This document shows, piece after piece, positions 1 to 9,572 of a stretch of 64,000 nucleotides of DNA. Each line of letters starts with the position of its first letter. Position 1 is the first letter of the stretch. The notes beneath the pieces are model-generated. The model had not been told where the DNA came from. It saw only the letters and a program-made list of their open reading frames with translations, and did no database searches. Source of the DNA: JANXQZ01 sp038225555. Its GTDB lineage: Bacteria > Acidobacteriota > Terriglobia > Bryobacterales > Bryobacteraceae. A program made the translations under genes and the position numbers. The stretch lies in the NCBI GenBank assembly GCA_038225555.1, contig JBBRRB010000011.1, positions 62,001 through 126,000 on the forward strand, in the 5' to 3' direction.

Positions 1-1
1 T

Positions 2-703
2 GTGGAAGTTGGCGCGACGCAGCCTGAGCCGGTCAGCCTGACGCTTGCAGCCACCCCGTCCTTGAGCGGCGTGATCACTCTGGACAACGATCTCAAGGTG
101 CCTTTTGAATCCATGCGCGTGATGTTGAACAGCGTCGACGGCATGCAATACGGAATGCCGTCTAACAGCCAGGTGCAAAAGGACGGTACGTTTCTTCTGA
201 CAGGATTTTTCCCGGGCCGATGGCGTTTATTCGTGAATGGAGGACCCGGTTATATAAAATCGATAGCGCTCAACGAGCAGCGAGTGTCTGGCCCTATTCT
301 GGATTTGCCTCAGGGCGTGGCAGGCCCGCTGAAGGTTGTATTGAGCAACAGTTATGCTCAGCTGGACGGCACCTTGTCGGACGCTCCGTCCGAGACCGGT
401 CCAGTTTGGGGTTTGCTGTGGCCTGTCGATGCGGGAATGCAAAATTCGGGTCTCGAGCGCTCGGCTCGGGTGGATGGGGGGCATTTCGCAACTGCCGGCA
501 TCGTTCCGGGACAGTATCGAGCGTGCGCGATTGCGGTGGCGGAACCCTGGCCGGTGCTCCAAAACCCGCGCATGCTGAAAGCGATGGAGAGCCGTTGCAC
601 TACGTTAGAGATCGCAGCCGGGGAACACAAGACGATTCAGATTCCGTTCCTGCCTGTGAAGGATCTGCAAAGTCTGGCGGACGCGGCGGAAAACGATCAA
701 TGA
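2..703 (+). CDS. C-terminal part of a secreted carboxypeptidase-regulatory-like protein (partial)
   Basis: The reading frame is open from the window edge, so the true start lies upstream and only the last 233 residues or so are visible. The sequence alternates short beta-rich segments such as SGVITLDNDL and DGTFLLTGFFPGRWRLFV, the pattern of carboxypeptidase-regulatory-like (CarboxypepD_reg) beta-sandwich repeats: an SG.V half, then a DG.F...G..PG.Y half. A second unit is at GHFATAGIVPGQYRACAI. Such domains are common in large secreted acidobacterial proteins. No enzymatic motif is visible. It stops 18 bases before the next gene, so co-transcription is likely. Function unknown. Confidence 0.6.
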   Translation: MEVGATQPEPVSLTLAATPSLSGVITLDNDLKVPFESMRVMLNSVDGMQYGMPSNSQVQKDGTFLLTGFFPGRWRLFVNGGPGYIKSIALNEQRVSGPILDLPQGVAGPLKVVLSNSYAQLDGTLSDAPSETGPVWGLLWPVDAGMQNSGLERSARVDGGHFATAGIVPGQYRACAIAVAEPWPVLQNPRMLKAMESRCTTLEIAAGEHKTIQIPFLPVKDLQSLADAAENDQ

Positions 704-721
704 TACGGTACGTACAGCGAG

Positions 722-1969
722 ATGCCTGAAAATCAAATAGAAAATCTTCGACATACAGTTAGGGACATCGTAAATTCCACGCCCGTCCTCGACATTCATA
801 CGCACCTGTATCCGCCCAGTTTTCGCGATCTTTCACTATGGGGGATTGACGAACTCGTCAATTATCACTATTTGGTTGCGGAGTTGTTCCGCTCTTCGAG
901 CATCAAGCCAGAGGCTTTCTGGGCTTTACAAAAGCGCGAACAAGCCGACCTGATTTGGCGCACTCTCTTCGTCGAAAATACGCCACTCTCGGAGGCGACG
1001 CGCGGCGTTGTCGGCGTGTTGACATCCCTGGGCCTGAATCCGGCGCGGGCCGATCTCACGGAAGCGCGCGAGTTCTTCGCTTCGCAAGATGCCGAGCAAC
1101 ACGTGGAGCGAGCGATGGCGATTGCCAACGTCTCTGCTATCGTGATGACGAACGACATTTTCGATCCCGGCGAGGTGGCCTACTGGGACCGCAACTTGCC
1201 GCCTCATCCTAAATTTCACGCTGTGCTACGGATGGATCCGCTGTTGAACGATTGGGCGAAGGCGATGCCTATGGTGGCGGGTCGCGGATTTGACGTTTCC
1301 TCCGATCTAAATGCGAAATCGGTTGCCGGGATTCGGAAGTTCCTGGATGCGTGGATCGAGCGGATGAAGCCGCTCTACATGGCGGCTTCGCAACCGCCTG
1401 AATTGCGTTATCCCGAGGATTCGCCGCGCATTCGAATGCTATCGGAAGTGATTCTGCCTACCTGCCGCGCTCACAATTTATCAGTGTCGCTGATGATCGG
1501 GGTGCATAAGCGGGTGAATCCGGCGCTGCGGGATGCCGGAGACAGCCTGGGGCATGCCGATCTCAGTTCGGTGGAGAGGCTGTGCCGGGATTTTCCGGAT
1601 AATCGGTTTCTGGTGAGCCTGCTTTCCCGCGAGAATCAACATGAGCTGTGCGTCGCGGCGAGGAAATTTGCGAACCTTATGCCGTTCGGCTGCTGGTGGT
1701 TCTTAAATAATCCTTCCATCGTTTCGGAGATCACGATGGAGCGAGTGGAGTTGCTCGGAAGCAGCTTTATTCCGCAGCATTCCGATGCACGTATTTTGGA
1801 GCAGATTATTTATAAGTGGGCGCATTCGAGGCGGGCGATTGCTGGGGTGCTGGCGGACAATTACGAGGCGTTGCAGAGGGATGGGTGGCCGCTTACGCCG
1901 GATCAGATCCGGCGCGACGTGGAGCGGATGTTCCAGGGAAATTTTCGGAAGTGGGTTGGGATGGATTAA
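722..1969 (+). CDS. Uronate isomerase-like metal-dependent hydrolase
   Basis: This 415-residue protein looks like the glucuronate/uronate isomerase (UxaC) branch of the amidohydrolase superfamily. That family interconverts glucuronate/fructuronate or galacturonate/tagaturonate in the cytoplasm. The N-terminus carries the metal motif LDIHTHLY with His26 and His28, and the protein ends in the long helical region (VLADNYEAL..GW) seen at the end of UxaC-like enzymes. It is shorter than classical UxaC (about 470 residues), so it may belong to a divergent acidobacterial subgroup with another substrate. The ATG lies 18 bases after the preceding stop. Superfamily is secure; substrate is inferred. Confidence 0.65.
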   Translation: MPENQIENLRHTVRDIVNSTPVLDIHTHLYPPSFRDLSLWGIDELVNYHYLVAELFRSSSIKPEAFWALQKREQADLIWRTLFVENTPLSEATRGVVGVLTSLGLNPARADLTEAREFFASQDAEQHVERAMAIANVSAIVMTNDIFDPGEVAYWDRNLPPHPKFHAVLRMDPLLNDWAKAMPMVAGRGFDVSSDLNAKSVAGIRKFLDAWIERMKPLYMAASQPPELRYPEDSPRIRMLSEVILPTCRAHNLSVSLMIGVHKRVNPALRDAGDSLGHADLSSVERLCRDFPDNRFLVSLLSRENQHELCVAARKFANLMPFGCWWFLNNPSIVSEITMERVELLGSSFIPQHSDARILEQIIYKWAHSRRAIAGVLADNYEALQRDGWPLTPDQIRRDVERMFQGNFRKWVGMD

Positions 1970-1975
1970 GCAGCC

Positions 1976-2893
1976 TCAGTTTATTCTGCTTTCCGCCAAA
2001 GTTCGGATGTGAGTCAGCACCCGCATGTGGATCCGATGAATGATCGCATCTGACCACCAGCGCCAATATTGCGAGGGCCACAGGCCATGCTGATACCAGG
2101 TGGTCCCTTCCAGCAGCGTGTGGTTATTTGGCAATCGCGTCAGTTTGAACTGGCCGTGCTTGGACAACATGTACCCATGGAGATGTTTTGGCAGGACCTG
2201 AGCATATGGGCTCCACTCATGCATTGGCGCCGGATTCTCAGTGACGCGGAACCGCAGCAGGCGTGGCTGGTCCCAAACTTCGATCGGCTCGACAAAGGGG
2301 CCGGTGGAAAACTCGCAATAGCGGACCGCGCCGACTCCCGATCCATCAATTCGCGCGCGTTTGGGATAGGCCAATCCGGCGCGAAAGAACCAGTCCTGAG
2401 GCTCTGGCAAGTCGGAAAAGCTCACCACGTGCGTCCAGACTTGTTCAGGTGTCGCAGCAATCTCAATCGCGCTGCGCACTTCGAAGACTGGCGGCACAGC
2501 CTTTGCATCCCAGAATAAACTGGCGGGAGTCAGCAGCATCAAGATCGTCAATCCCTGCCTTTCCACGCGGCGACGGCCTGCCTCGTACGCTAGCCAGCCT
2601 CCCATGCCGCCGAGGGGCAGGGCGAGTGGTAACGCCATGACAATGCAGATGAGCCCTTCCCATCCCACGACCAAAATCGAACAGAGCGCCACAAACACCG
2701 CCAGAGCACCTACTTCGGCCGCACCCTCCCCAGTCGTTGGACGAAAGACCCAGGATGCCAATCCTCCGAGCACCACAGGAAGGACAATAAAGATCGTCAA
2801 GCCGTACGTGCCCGAACGAAGGAGCTGGAATCCAGAAAAACCCAGGACAAAAAGCAGCAAGAACCCAACAATCCCGCGTGCGATGCTGCTCAC
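1976..2893 (-). CDS. Membrane protein with C-terminal SRPBCC (polyketide cyclase/START-like) domain
   Basis: The N-terminal 110 residues are strongly hydrophobic with about four membrane segments. Residues from about 140 on form an SRPBCC-type ligand-binding domain, recognised by the opening VRSAIEIAATPEQVWTHVVS and the closing pattern in which a conserved Trp precedes the last helix (YWRWWSDAIIHRIH). Such proteins are anchored lipid or hydrophobic-ligand handling proteins; the ligand is unknown. The GTG start overlaps the stop of the TetR gene (GTGA), so the two are translationally coupled and the TetR protein probably controls this gene. It converges tail to tail with the uronate isomerase-like gene. 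Confidence 0.7.
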   Translation of the reverse strand: MSSIARGIVGFLLLFVLGFSGFQLLRSGTYGLTIFIVLPVVLGGLASWVFRPTTGEGAAEVGALAVFVALCSILVVGWEGLICIVMALPLALPLGGMGGWLAYEAGRRRVERQGLTILMLLTPASLFWDAKAVPPVFEVRSAIEIAATPEQVWTHVVSFSDLPEPQDWFFRAGLAYPKRARIDGSGVGAVRYCEFSTGPFVEPIEVWDQPRLLRFRVTENPAPMHEWSPYAQVLPKHLHGYMLSKHGQFKLTRLPNNHTLLEGTTWYQHGLWPSQYWRWWSDAIIHRIHMRVLTHIRTLAESRIN

Positions 2894-3570
2894 AGCTCGT
2901 CTCCTTTCACCATTTCGATCAACTGAACGGCAGCCTTCCGCAACGGCCGCATGAAGGGCAGGGCTGATAGCCTGATCAGGGTGGCAACGCTCCTGGCGGC
3001 CAAGTCAACCAGGCGCGCGGTTCTGGCTTGATCCGTCGATTCGTCGATCACCCAGAAAAAGATCACACCCATCTGAAAAAACCAGAGCACGCCCGGAAGG
3101 TGAGGTTCCAGGTCACGCGGAATGCGTGTCCCGCAGTCCACCAGAATCCGGCGAAACCAGTCGAGATCGATGTCCCGGATGGCCTTGGTCTCTGGACTGA
3201 AGGGCGAAAGAGGATGCTTTGGATCCGCGCCATTCCGGAGCAGAGCGCGCAGGACTCCCCGATTGGGCGCAAAATGAACCAGCTTGACTTGAATCAACTC
3301 GCGCAGACGCGTCTCCAGACTGGTAGCCTGTTCCAAGGCCGCTTCCAGCTTGGGTTGCATGTCCGCGCAGGAGCGGTTGTAGAAGTCCATGACGATGGCG
3401 TCTTTCGACGGGTAGTAATAGTAGGCCGCCCCGGTCGCGACTCCCGCTCGTTTGGCGATGTCGCGCATGGTGGCGGCATCAAAGCCTTCCTGACGAAAAA
3501 GTTCTAACGCTGAATCTAGAATCCGGAGGCCGGTTTCCTCCGCTTTGGTCGTAATCTTAGCGGTGCGCAT
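2890..3570 (-). CDS. TetR/AcrR family transcriptional regulator
   Basis: A 226-residue protein with the typical TetR N-terminal helix-turn-helix: ILDSALELFRQEGF, then MRDIAKRAGVATGAAYYYY, with the recognition helix ending in YYYYPSKDAIV. The C-terminal two thirds are a helical ligand-binding domain with no recognisable ligand. It is the first gene of a two-gene operon with the SRPBCC membrane protein (4-base overlap). Two TTGAAC-N2-GTTCAA palindromes flank its predicted promoter, so autorepression with ligand-controlled relief is likely. Confidence 0.9.
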   Translation of the reverse strand: MRTAKITTKAEETGLRILDSALELFRQEGFDAATMRDIAKRAGVATGAAYYYYPSKDAIVMDFYNRSCADMQPKLEAALEQATSLETRLRELIQVKLVHFAPNRGVLRALLRNGADPKHPLSPFSPETKAIRDIDLDWFRRILVDCGTRIPRDLEPHLPGVLWFFQMGVIFFWVIDESTDQARTARLVDLAARSVATLIRLSALPFMRPLRKAAVQLIEMVKGDEL

Positions 3571-3575
3571 GTTTT

Positions 3576-3589
3576 TTGAACGCGTTCAA
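3576..3589. promoter_or_regulatory. Operator palindrome 1 (start-site proximal)
   Basis: TTGAACGCGTTCAA is a perfect 14-base palindrome. It covers the predicted transcription start and lies six bases upstream of the TetR start codon. Same arms as the palindrome at 3631-3644. Confidence 0.65.
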
Positions 3590-3594
3590 GATTC

Positions 3595-3623
3595 AGTATG
3601 AGCGTTAGAGCCTAGGCTGTCAA
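3595..3623 (-). promoter_or_regulatory. Predicted sigma70 promoter of the TetR operon
   Basis: Read on the minus strand, a consensus -35 TTGACA (3618-3623) is followed after 17 bases by CATACT (3595-3600, four of six matches to TATAAT). Transcription would start near 3588, about 18 bases before the ATG at 3570. Each flank of the promoter carries one operator-like palindrome. Confidence 0.6.
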
Positions 3624-3630
3624 CAATTAT

Positions 3631-3644
3631 TTGAACTCGTTCAA
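3631..3644. promoter_or_regulatory. Operator palindrome 2 (upstream of -35)
   Basis: TTGAACTCGTTCAA has the same TTGAAC/GTTCAA arms as the site at 3576-3589, with a two-base asymmetric centre. The centres are 55 bases apart, close to five helical turns, which fits two TetR dimers on one DNA face. Confidence 0.65.
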
Positions 3645-3841
3645 TTTAAGAATTAGACGAGCTTCCAGATCCCGATAACACTTTTGTTCACCTCTTTCCG
3701 AGTCTCCTAAGCCATTCAAGCGGTTCAGTTTCCCGGTTAAAAGCCGATCATGAAGGACGCTTTAGCCCATGGACGGGCATGGGATTGTGGGGTCGCTTCG
3801 GTGCAGTCTCGCCGGGGCGAATTTATCAAGGAACCCATCAC

Positions 3842-5134
3842 ATGCAAAAAGCTCAATGGCTATTCGTGTGTCTCGGAGCCGCCTCGCTTATCTCCGGTCA
3901 GACCATGGTCGATCTCCGGACGCAAAGCAAGAGTGTCGACTTTTCGGGAGCGAACACGACCAAGCCTTTCAAGTCAGGCACGATTTTACCCGCTAACTGT
4001 TCGGTTGGCGAAATGTTCTTCAAAACCGACGCGCCGTCCGGCGTCAACCTGTATGGCTGCACGGCCCTGAACTCCTGGGCAATCCAGAGCGGTGGATCCG
4101 TTCCAAGCGCTTTCGGCAACGCGGGGAAAGCTCTTGCGTCGGACGGCGCGAATCTCGTTTGGACGTCCTTGGGCGGCGACGTTGTAGGTCCCATCAATTC
4201 CACACTCGTCACACAGCTTCAATCGCGCCAGGTTGCGTCGAACACGCCAGTTAACGGCAATTTCCTAGGCTGGAGCGGCACTAATAACCGATGGGAGCCG
4301 ATGACCCCCTCGACCGGTGGAGGGGCCGGTATCCCGGCGGTGGCGGGCAATGCTGGAAAGTTTTTTACAAACGATGGCTCATCGACGCTTTGGTCGACGC
4401 CGTCCGGCGATATCACGGGCGCGCTCGGGTCAGTGGTGGTGACAGGGCTGCAGGGTCGGACGGTGGCGTCCACGTCGCCATCTTCCGGGCAGGTCTTAAG
4501 CTGGAACAGCTCTACTGTCCGGTGGGAGCCGCAGACTGTTTCGGGTACCGGAACCGGAGCGTCCACGGCTTCGCAGTTGGGAGACTTTAGCGTGACCAGA
4601 ACGAGCGCCACAACGCTCACCGTGGGTGCCAGTTGCTCGCCCGCCACGCCGTGCAACGTGCGCTTCGGAAGCTTGAATTACTCGTTTACAAGTGGAGCAA
4701 CAATCTCGCAGGGCGGGGGTTCCGGCTTCGTATACGTTTACATATCCAGTTCCGGCACACTCACCGCCGGCCATAACTTCACTGTCTCGTGCCCGGGTGG
4801 TTGCGTCGCTCAAAGCGGTGTCACTTCGTTCCCGGCCGATTCGATCCCGATCTTTACGTGGTCGGCAACCAATAATGCGTGGGACCCCACGGGTCTCGAT
4901 CAGCGCGCGTTCCTGGCAACTAAGGACATTCTTGCGGGTCCCGGGATCAATACTACCGAGGTACAGGGAAACACCGTAATCGCGGCCGATCCTTCGGTTG
5001 TCAGCCTGCGCGTGGGAGTGCCGCCTACCGCCGCTTCGGCATGCTCGGCTGGCGGATGGGCCACTGATGGCTTCTTTTACTACCTGTGCGTGAGCGCGAA
5101 CACGTGGCGCCGGGCCGCGTTAGGAGCTTGGTAA
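3842..5134 (+). CDS. Secreted repeat protein, tail-fibre/adhesin-like, function unknown
   Basis: I place the start at ATG 3842, which follows AAGGAA at a good distance and begins a signal peptide (MQKAQWLFVCLGAASLISGQ); longer in-frame starts would bury it. The 430-residue product has two units about 77 residues apart (roughly residues 91-154 and 168-231), each with GNAGK..(S/N)DG...W, GD(V/I).G, VT.LQ.R.VAS and W......WEP. This is the style of collagen-poor phage tail-fibre or adhesin repeats. Cys-containing W/Y-rich motifs at the N-terminus (LYGCTALNSW) and C-terminus (YLCVSANTWRR) look alike, suggesting related end domains. It is separated by one base from the next gene, so the two secreted proteins are probably made together. 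Confidence 0.6.
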   Translation: MQKAQWLFVCLGAASLISGQTMVDLRTQSKSVDFSGANTTKPFKSGTILPANCSVGEMFFKTDAPSGVNLYGCTALNSWAIQSGGSVPSAFGNAGKALASDGANLVWTSLGGDVVGPINSTLVTQLQSRQVASNTPVNGNFLGWSGTNNRWEPMTPSTGGGAGIPAVAGNAGKFFTNDGSSTLWSTPSGDITGALGSVVVTGLQGRTVASTSPSSGQVLSWNSSTVRWEPQTVSGTGTGASTASQLGDFSVTRTSATTLTVGASCSPATPCNVRFGSLNYSFTSGATISQGGGSGFVYVYISSSGTLTAGHNFTVSCPGGCVAQSGVTSFPADSIPIFTWSATNNAWDPTGLDQRAFLATKDILAGPGINTTEVQGNTVIAADPSVVSLRVGVPPTAASACSAGGWATDGFFYYLCVSANTWRRAALGAW

Positions 5135-5135
5135 A

Positions 5136-8100
5136 ATGCGAATATTGGCATTCTTGTTCGTCCTTGCATTCTTTTCCGGCCTTGCATTTCTTTCGGCCCA
5201 AACGGTCACAATCGACGTAAAAAGCACGACCGCGACGCAAGCGGTCATCCACGTGAGCGCTGTGAACCCGGACGGCTCGCCCGTAGCCGGAACCTGTACC
5301 TATCGCATTAGCGAAGGGCCGTCGTTCAGCGCTTCGGTGAACGATGTCAATCCCGTCTTATTCGCCGGCTCGAATCTCGATTCCCGCGCGGGCTCGATTA
5401 TCGATGGCAAGGATCGATATTTCATAGCGGGCACCCGTCTGAGCGCAAAGGCTGCGGATCGGAAATATTATTCGCGAGCGCTTCAAACCAACACGCAGCA
5501 TTGGGCGGGCGTAACTTGCGGCACGACTCCGGAGCAGGGCAAAACGTTTACAACACTCAATCCGCCGATGGGAAACAGCTACCCCGAGTTTCCCGCCTTC
5601 GATACGGGGGCGTTCGGCAACGTGGCGGTCCCGACCATCGACTGGATCGATAAAACGAAGACTTACATCGATCCTTTGACGGGAGTTCTGGTCAAGCGGG
5701 TAACCGGGCCCAAGGATCTGATGAATGCATTCTTTGTGCGGCAGCCGTTCACTTACGCTCGGGATCTAAACAACTCGTGGACCAACTCCGCCAATGCGAT
5801 CGCGAACCAATCCACCAGCCTATTCGCAGCAATCGCGACACCCAACGCTCCGTTGTTCCTGCCGTGGGCGCCCGGAACGTTCAACTCGGCGCATGCTTCC
5901 TTCGACGCGACGCCGGAACCGGTGGATGTGCGGCTGAGGGCGTTCTGTTCCGGGAGCAATGGCGGCACGCTGCAGGCTTGCATGTCGCTCGACAGCGGCC
6001 AAACCTGCGCCACCGACGCCCTCGATATTTCGTGCCCCACCTCGTTTGGGGAAGTGGCCGTGCCAAGCAATTATCCCGCGCCGATGTACTCGGGATGGGG
6101 GATTCAGTCACAGCCGCTTTCGAAGAATGCGGTAAGCACTTACAATACGCCCACTGTTACCGTTAGCGGCAACAAAGTAACTTGGGTCAGCGAGAACACG
6201 CGCGCAATCAAATTTTTCGCAAACCGGGCACCGGGTTCGAAACTTCAAATTCCGGGAACGAACCCCAGTTGCCCCGGGAATTACTGCACGGTGGCAAGCT
6301 ACGACAGCCCGGACCAGATTACTATTCAGGAAAACGTCGCCTCGCCAGTTACCACTCCCATGCAGGATATCGGAGCGGGAATCCGAGTGTGGCTCAAGAA
6401 TACCGGAGGAGCGCCTTCGGTGAACGCCAACTTCACCTACGATTTTGCCACCGCGGACCAATTCTTAGGATCCGCGAACGCGGAGTTCGATACGTGCTCG
6501 CCTTTGCCGATCACGGACATTTCGACCGACGCCGCAGGCAATCCTCTGGGTGCTCCTCTAACCGGGTATCTGTGCAACCTCGGCGGACAGGGTCCGGCCG
6601 ACCTTGTCTTGTGGATTCCGTCCACGGGCGAAGCGCGGCTGATGTCGGTGTACGCGCTGGCAGACGGAACTCGCCTATACCCGCCAGTGAGTCCTTTCTC
6701 AGCGTCTGACCCGAAGGTTCTGTTTGCAACGGACCGCCCCGGCAATCTATGGAAGGCGACCCTTAACAGCGGCACCGGAGCCTATCGGGAGTACGTGCCT
6801 GTCTCGGGGGTGAACGGGCCCGATAACCTGACGTGGGTGAACCTGTCCGCGACCAGCACTTCGGTGGAACAGCAACTCCAGGCGTTGGGCAATGCGGCGA
6901 CGACGGCGTATGCGTCGGGTTTATATACGAAGCCGACCTTTATCGGAATTGTGGGAGGCTATGCCCTGTACGACTCAAGGACGTCGCAGGACGGAAGGGA
7001 CGGGCCGTGCATTCGCATCCGGACTCTCGGCGATACGAATCAAATTGTCGACGCGGTCACCAGTTTCGATAAGTATCCTATGCGTTGGGGAGCGTGCCAT
7101 GCAGGCCCGGCCGGAAATGGCAGCTTGATGAACTTGACCGTCAATGCCGCGCTCGCCCACGATAACACCGCGAACCCGCTGGCAGGACCATGGCGGCTGA
7201 ATATTACGCAGGTTCATCGGGGCGGCGGCTGGCAAGGCTTTTCCGAGGCGATTACGGCGGCTAGCAATGCGAATCCGGTTCAGTTCACCGCCCCGGGACA
7301 CGGCATGGATCCGAATTCCAACGATGTCTACGGCAGCGGGCCGTTGATCGGACCCATGGTGACGATCTCAGGCGGAACGGGCGCTTGGGCGGCGGCCAAC
7401 GGCGCTTGGATTGCAAATTTGGTTGTCGGCGACGCGGATCATTTTACGATTCCGGCATTGAACACGAGCGCGTTCGGTCCTATGGCAGGGAGTATCCGAG
7501 TTTCGGGCGCGCCCCCAATCATTCATTCCCTCACTCAATCCATCTCGCAAACCACGCCAGCCGTGGTCTCGATCTTGGTCTCGGTGAGGACTGAGACATT
7601 GCCTCAGGATCATCGACTGCAGGACGGGGATCCGATCGGCTTTGGGTCGGATGCTTCGAAAGCTCAATATTTCGCGAAGGTGACCGGATATTCCAAGACC
7701 ACTTTCGGCGTTTATGCGGACACTCAACTCACTATTCCGGTAAGCGGCGCAGTCTTGCAGAACTTCGCGGGAACCGTTTTTCTGGCGGAGACGTGTCCCA
7801 CCGACCTCGATCCGCAATGGGTGACGGGCATGCCGCTGGACACTGGGGCCGTGGGCGCGCGCTGCATCAGCTTTCGCGTAGCGGGCGAGCCGTGCAGCTT
7901 TTTTCCCAATCCGGGGGAGAACTCGAGATATCCCTGCAAGTCCGACCCCGCGAACCCGATGAAATCATCGCTTCAGGATCTCCAGCCCGGCGACGCGATC
8001 CGCGACTTGGGGCGCAACGGGTATACGGAGACGATGGTACTGGTGAAGAAGGTAAAGAACAGCGAGACCGATATCGAGCTGACATTCCTGCGCTGGACGC

Positions 8101-9515
8101 CGAACAAAATCAATGGCGGCGACGATCATCTTACTTTTCCCTATTCGTCAACGCACGATTTTGGATGGACGCCATTCATGGTTCCCTCGAATTCCCATAA
8201 CAACGCGACGGCATGGCTGGATGCGAACGATCCGACGCACACTTTTCTCTCGGCCGACTCCAATTATGCGTCTCAGCACGGAGACTTCGGCAACGGCAAC
8301 GCCCCGGGTCTGGTGACATTCGCAGCGGGGCAAGGAGGCCCTGGAGAATCTCCAGACTCCATCTCGAACAAGAATATTCACGACTTGTTGGCCACGCCGC
8401 TGACTTATAAAAAGAACGAAGCTCCCGTTTGGGCGGACACGCCAGGCACGCAACTGAGCTACGGTTATCACATTCAGACCTATCCGGGACATCGGCAGGC
8501 GGGGGCTCCCGCGCAGGAACAAGTCTGGAAGGGCGACTGGAATTCGATGAATCCGAGCTACGGAGGTTCCCAGACCGACGGCGGCGCGCTGATCGGGGGA
8601 GTCATCGTCTCCAATATCCGAGGAACGGCCTACGATTCGGGGTCTGCAACGTCGCGCGTTTATAAGATTTCGAACGCCGTTGGCGCCTTCGATCGCAAGC
8701 GCACGCCAACCTACGCCTGGGCAGGCCGATTCATGTTTAAGGACAAGAGTGGTCCTGGTTCGGTTATTAGCGATGCGGACGCGTGGCAATACTGTGTTGC
8801 GGACACCGCTGGCGAGTGCCGACCGGGATCGGCGAAGAATGACGTATTCCTGGTGGCTCCTATTTTTTACAATGCCGCAGGCTTTTGCTATACGAATACG
8901 TTCAACTATATGGCTCCCTGTTTCATCGGAGCGAACCCGATGGGGGGATGGGCGACTCAGGTGCAAATCGACCCGATCGATTCAACGGCGCGTCGGTTCC
9001 GTAAACTTACTCTGGGGTTGAGCGCTCCCGGCCTCCAGTGGACATTCACGACTTGGCTGCAGACGCCCGGGGGCAAATGGGGCTTCTTCTCCGCACCTTA
9101 TGTGAACGGGCTTAGGAACGATTACTTCGCGATGAAGCTGCCGCCGTGGCCGGGAAGCGTACAGGCACAGGATGCCAACAACCGGAGCAATTTTATTCCG
9201 ATATCGCGGCGTCTGCCAGCCTCGCCCGGCAGCCAATATGCGCGGGCTCGGTTCGGTTATGCCGAGAATGGTCCGCCGTCGAGCCTTTTCTGTTCCTCGC
9301 GCCAGGAGGCTTGCTCGACGGAGATACCGGCGAGCGCACCGACAGATCCGTACTCGTTCACGGCGGAACCCGGCACGCATTTGCTTTGCAATTCGGGGTG
9401 CACTGTGACCATTCCAGCTATTTCAGGGCGAATTGTTTATTTCATGATTGATCGATTGGATGGATCGGGGAATGTAGTTTCCACGGGTCCGCTCGAGGCG
9501 GTGGCAGTTCCATAA
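5136..9515 (+). CDS. Very large secreted protein of unknown function (1459 aa)
   Basis: The ATG is one base after the stop of the preceding secreted protein, so translation is coupled. Residues 1-22 (MRILAFLFVLAFFSGLAFLS) are a clear signal peptide. Residues about 23-140 look like a fibronectin-III/Ig-like beta domain (TTATQAVIHVSAVNPDGSPV...CTYRIS). The rest is Gly/Pro/aromatic rich with paired cysteines, consistent with an extracellular protein stabilised by disulfides, but I recognise no family, catalytic motif or sorting signal. Lack of a C-terminal membrane anchor suggests release or attachment through a partner. The adjacent repeat protein is the natural candidate. Confidence 0.6.
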   Translation: MRILAFLFVLAFFSGLAFLSAQTVTIDVKSTTATQAVIHVSAVNPDGSPVAGTCTYRISEGPSFSASVNDVNPVLFAGSNLDSRAGSIIDGKDRYFIAGTRLSAKAADRKYYSRALQTNTQHWAGVTCGTTPEQGKTFTTLNPPMGNSYPEFPAFDTGAFGNVAVPTIDWIDKTKTYIDPLTGVLVKRVTGPKDLMNAFFVRQPFTYARDLNNSWTNSANAIANQSTSLFAAIATPNAPLFLPWAPGTFNSAHASFDATPEPVDVRLRAFCSGSNGGTLQACMSLDSGQTCATDALDISCPTSFGEVAVPSNYPAPMYSGWGIQSQPLSKNAVSTYNTPTVTVSGNKVTWVSENTRAIKFFANRAPGSKLQIPGTNPSCPGNYCTVASYDSPDQITIQENVASPVTTPMQDIGAGIRVWLKNTGGAPSVNANFTYDFATADQFLGSANAEFDTCSPLPITDISTDAAGNPLGAPLTGYLCNLGGQGPADLVLWIPSTGEARLMSVYALADGTRLYPPVSPFSASDPKVLFATDRPGNLWKATLNSGTGAYREYVPVSGVNGPDNLTWVNLSATSTSVEQQLQALGNAATTAYASGLYTKPTFIGIVGGYALYDSRTSQDGRDGPCIRIRTLGDTNQIVDAVTSFDKYPMRWGACHAGPAGNGSLMNLTVNAALAHDNTANPLAGPWRLNITQVHRGGGWQGFSEAITAASNANPVQFTAPGHGMDPNSNDVYGSGPLIGPMVTISGGTGAWAAANGAWIANLVVGDADHFTIPALNTSAFGPMAGSIRVSGAPPIIHSLTQSISQTTPAVVSILVSVRTETLPQDHRLQDGDPIGFGSDASKAQYFAKVTGYSKTTFGVYADTQLTIPVSGAVLQNFAGTVFLAETCPTDLDPQWVTGMPLDTGAVGARCISFRVAGEPCSFFPNPGENSRYPCKSDPANPMKSSLQDLQPGDAIRDLGRNGYTETMVLVKKVKNSETDIELTFLRWTPNKINGGDDHLTFPYSSTHDFGWTPFMVPSNSHNNATAWLDANDPTHTFLSADSNYASQHGDFGNGNAPGLVTFAAGQGGPGESPDSISNKNIHDLLATPLTYKKNEAPVWADTPGTQLSYGYHIQTYPGHRQAGAPAQEQVWKGDWNSMNPSYGGSQTDGGALIGGVIVSNIRGTAYDSGSATSRVYKISNAVGAFDRKRTPTYAWAGRFMFKDKSGPGSVISDADAWQYCVADTAGECRPGSAKNDVFLVAPIFYNAAGFCYTNTFNYMAPCFIGANPMGGWATQVQIDPIDSTARRFRKLTLGLSAPGLQWTFTTWLQTPGGKWGFFSAPYVNGLRNDYFAMKLPPWPGSVQAQDANNRSNFIPISRRLPASPGSQYARARFGYAENGPPSSLFCSSRQEACSTEIPASAPTDPYSFTAEPGTHLLCNSGCTVTIPAISGRIVYFMIDRLDGSGNVVSTGPLEAVAVP

Positions 9516-9536
9516 AGTCTGGATGTACATAATGGT

Positions 9537-9565
9537 TTGACACATGCGTACATAAATGCTAGGCT
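9537..9565 (+). promoter_or_regulatory. Promoter of the Phd/PIN toxin-antitoxin operon
   Basis: A perfect -35 TTGACA (9537-9542) is separated by 17 bases from TAGGCT (9560-9565). The start point would fall at about 9572-9573, exactly on the ATG at 9573, implying leaderless mRNA. GTACATAA occurs at 9525-9532 and again at 9548-9555, 23 bases apart on either side of the -35 box, and may be an autoregulatory operator. Confidence 0.5.
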
Positions 9566-9572
9566 AATGTTC

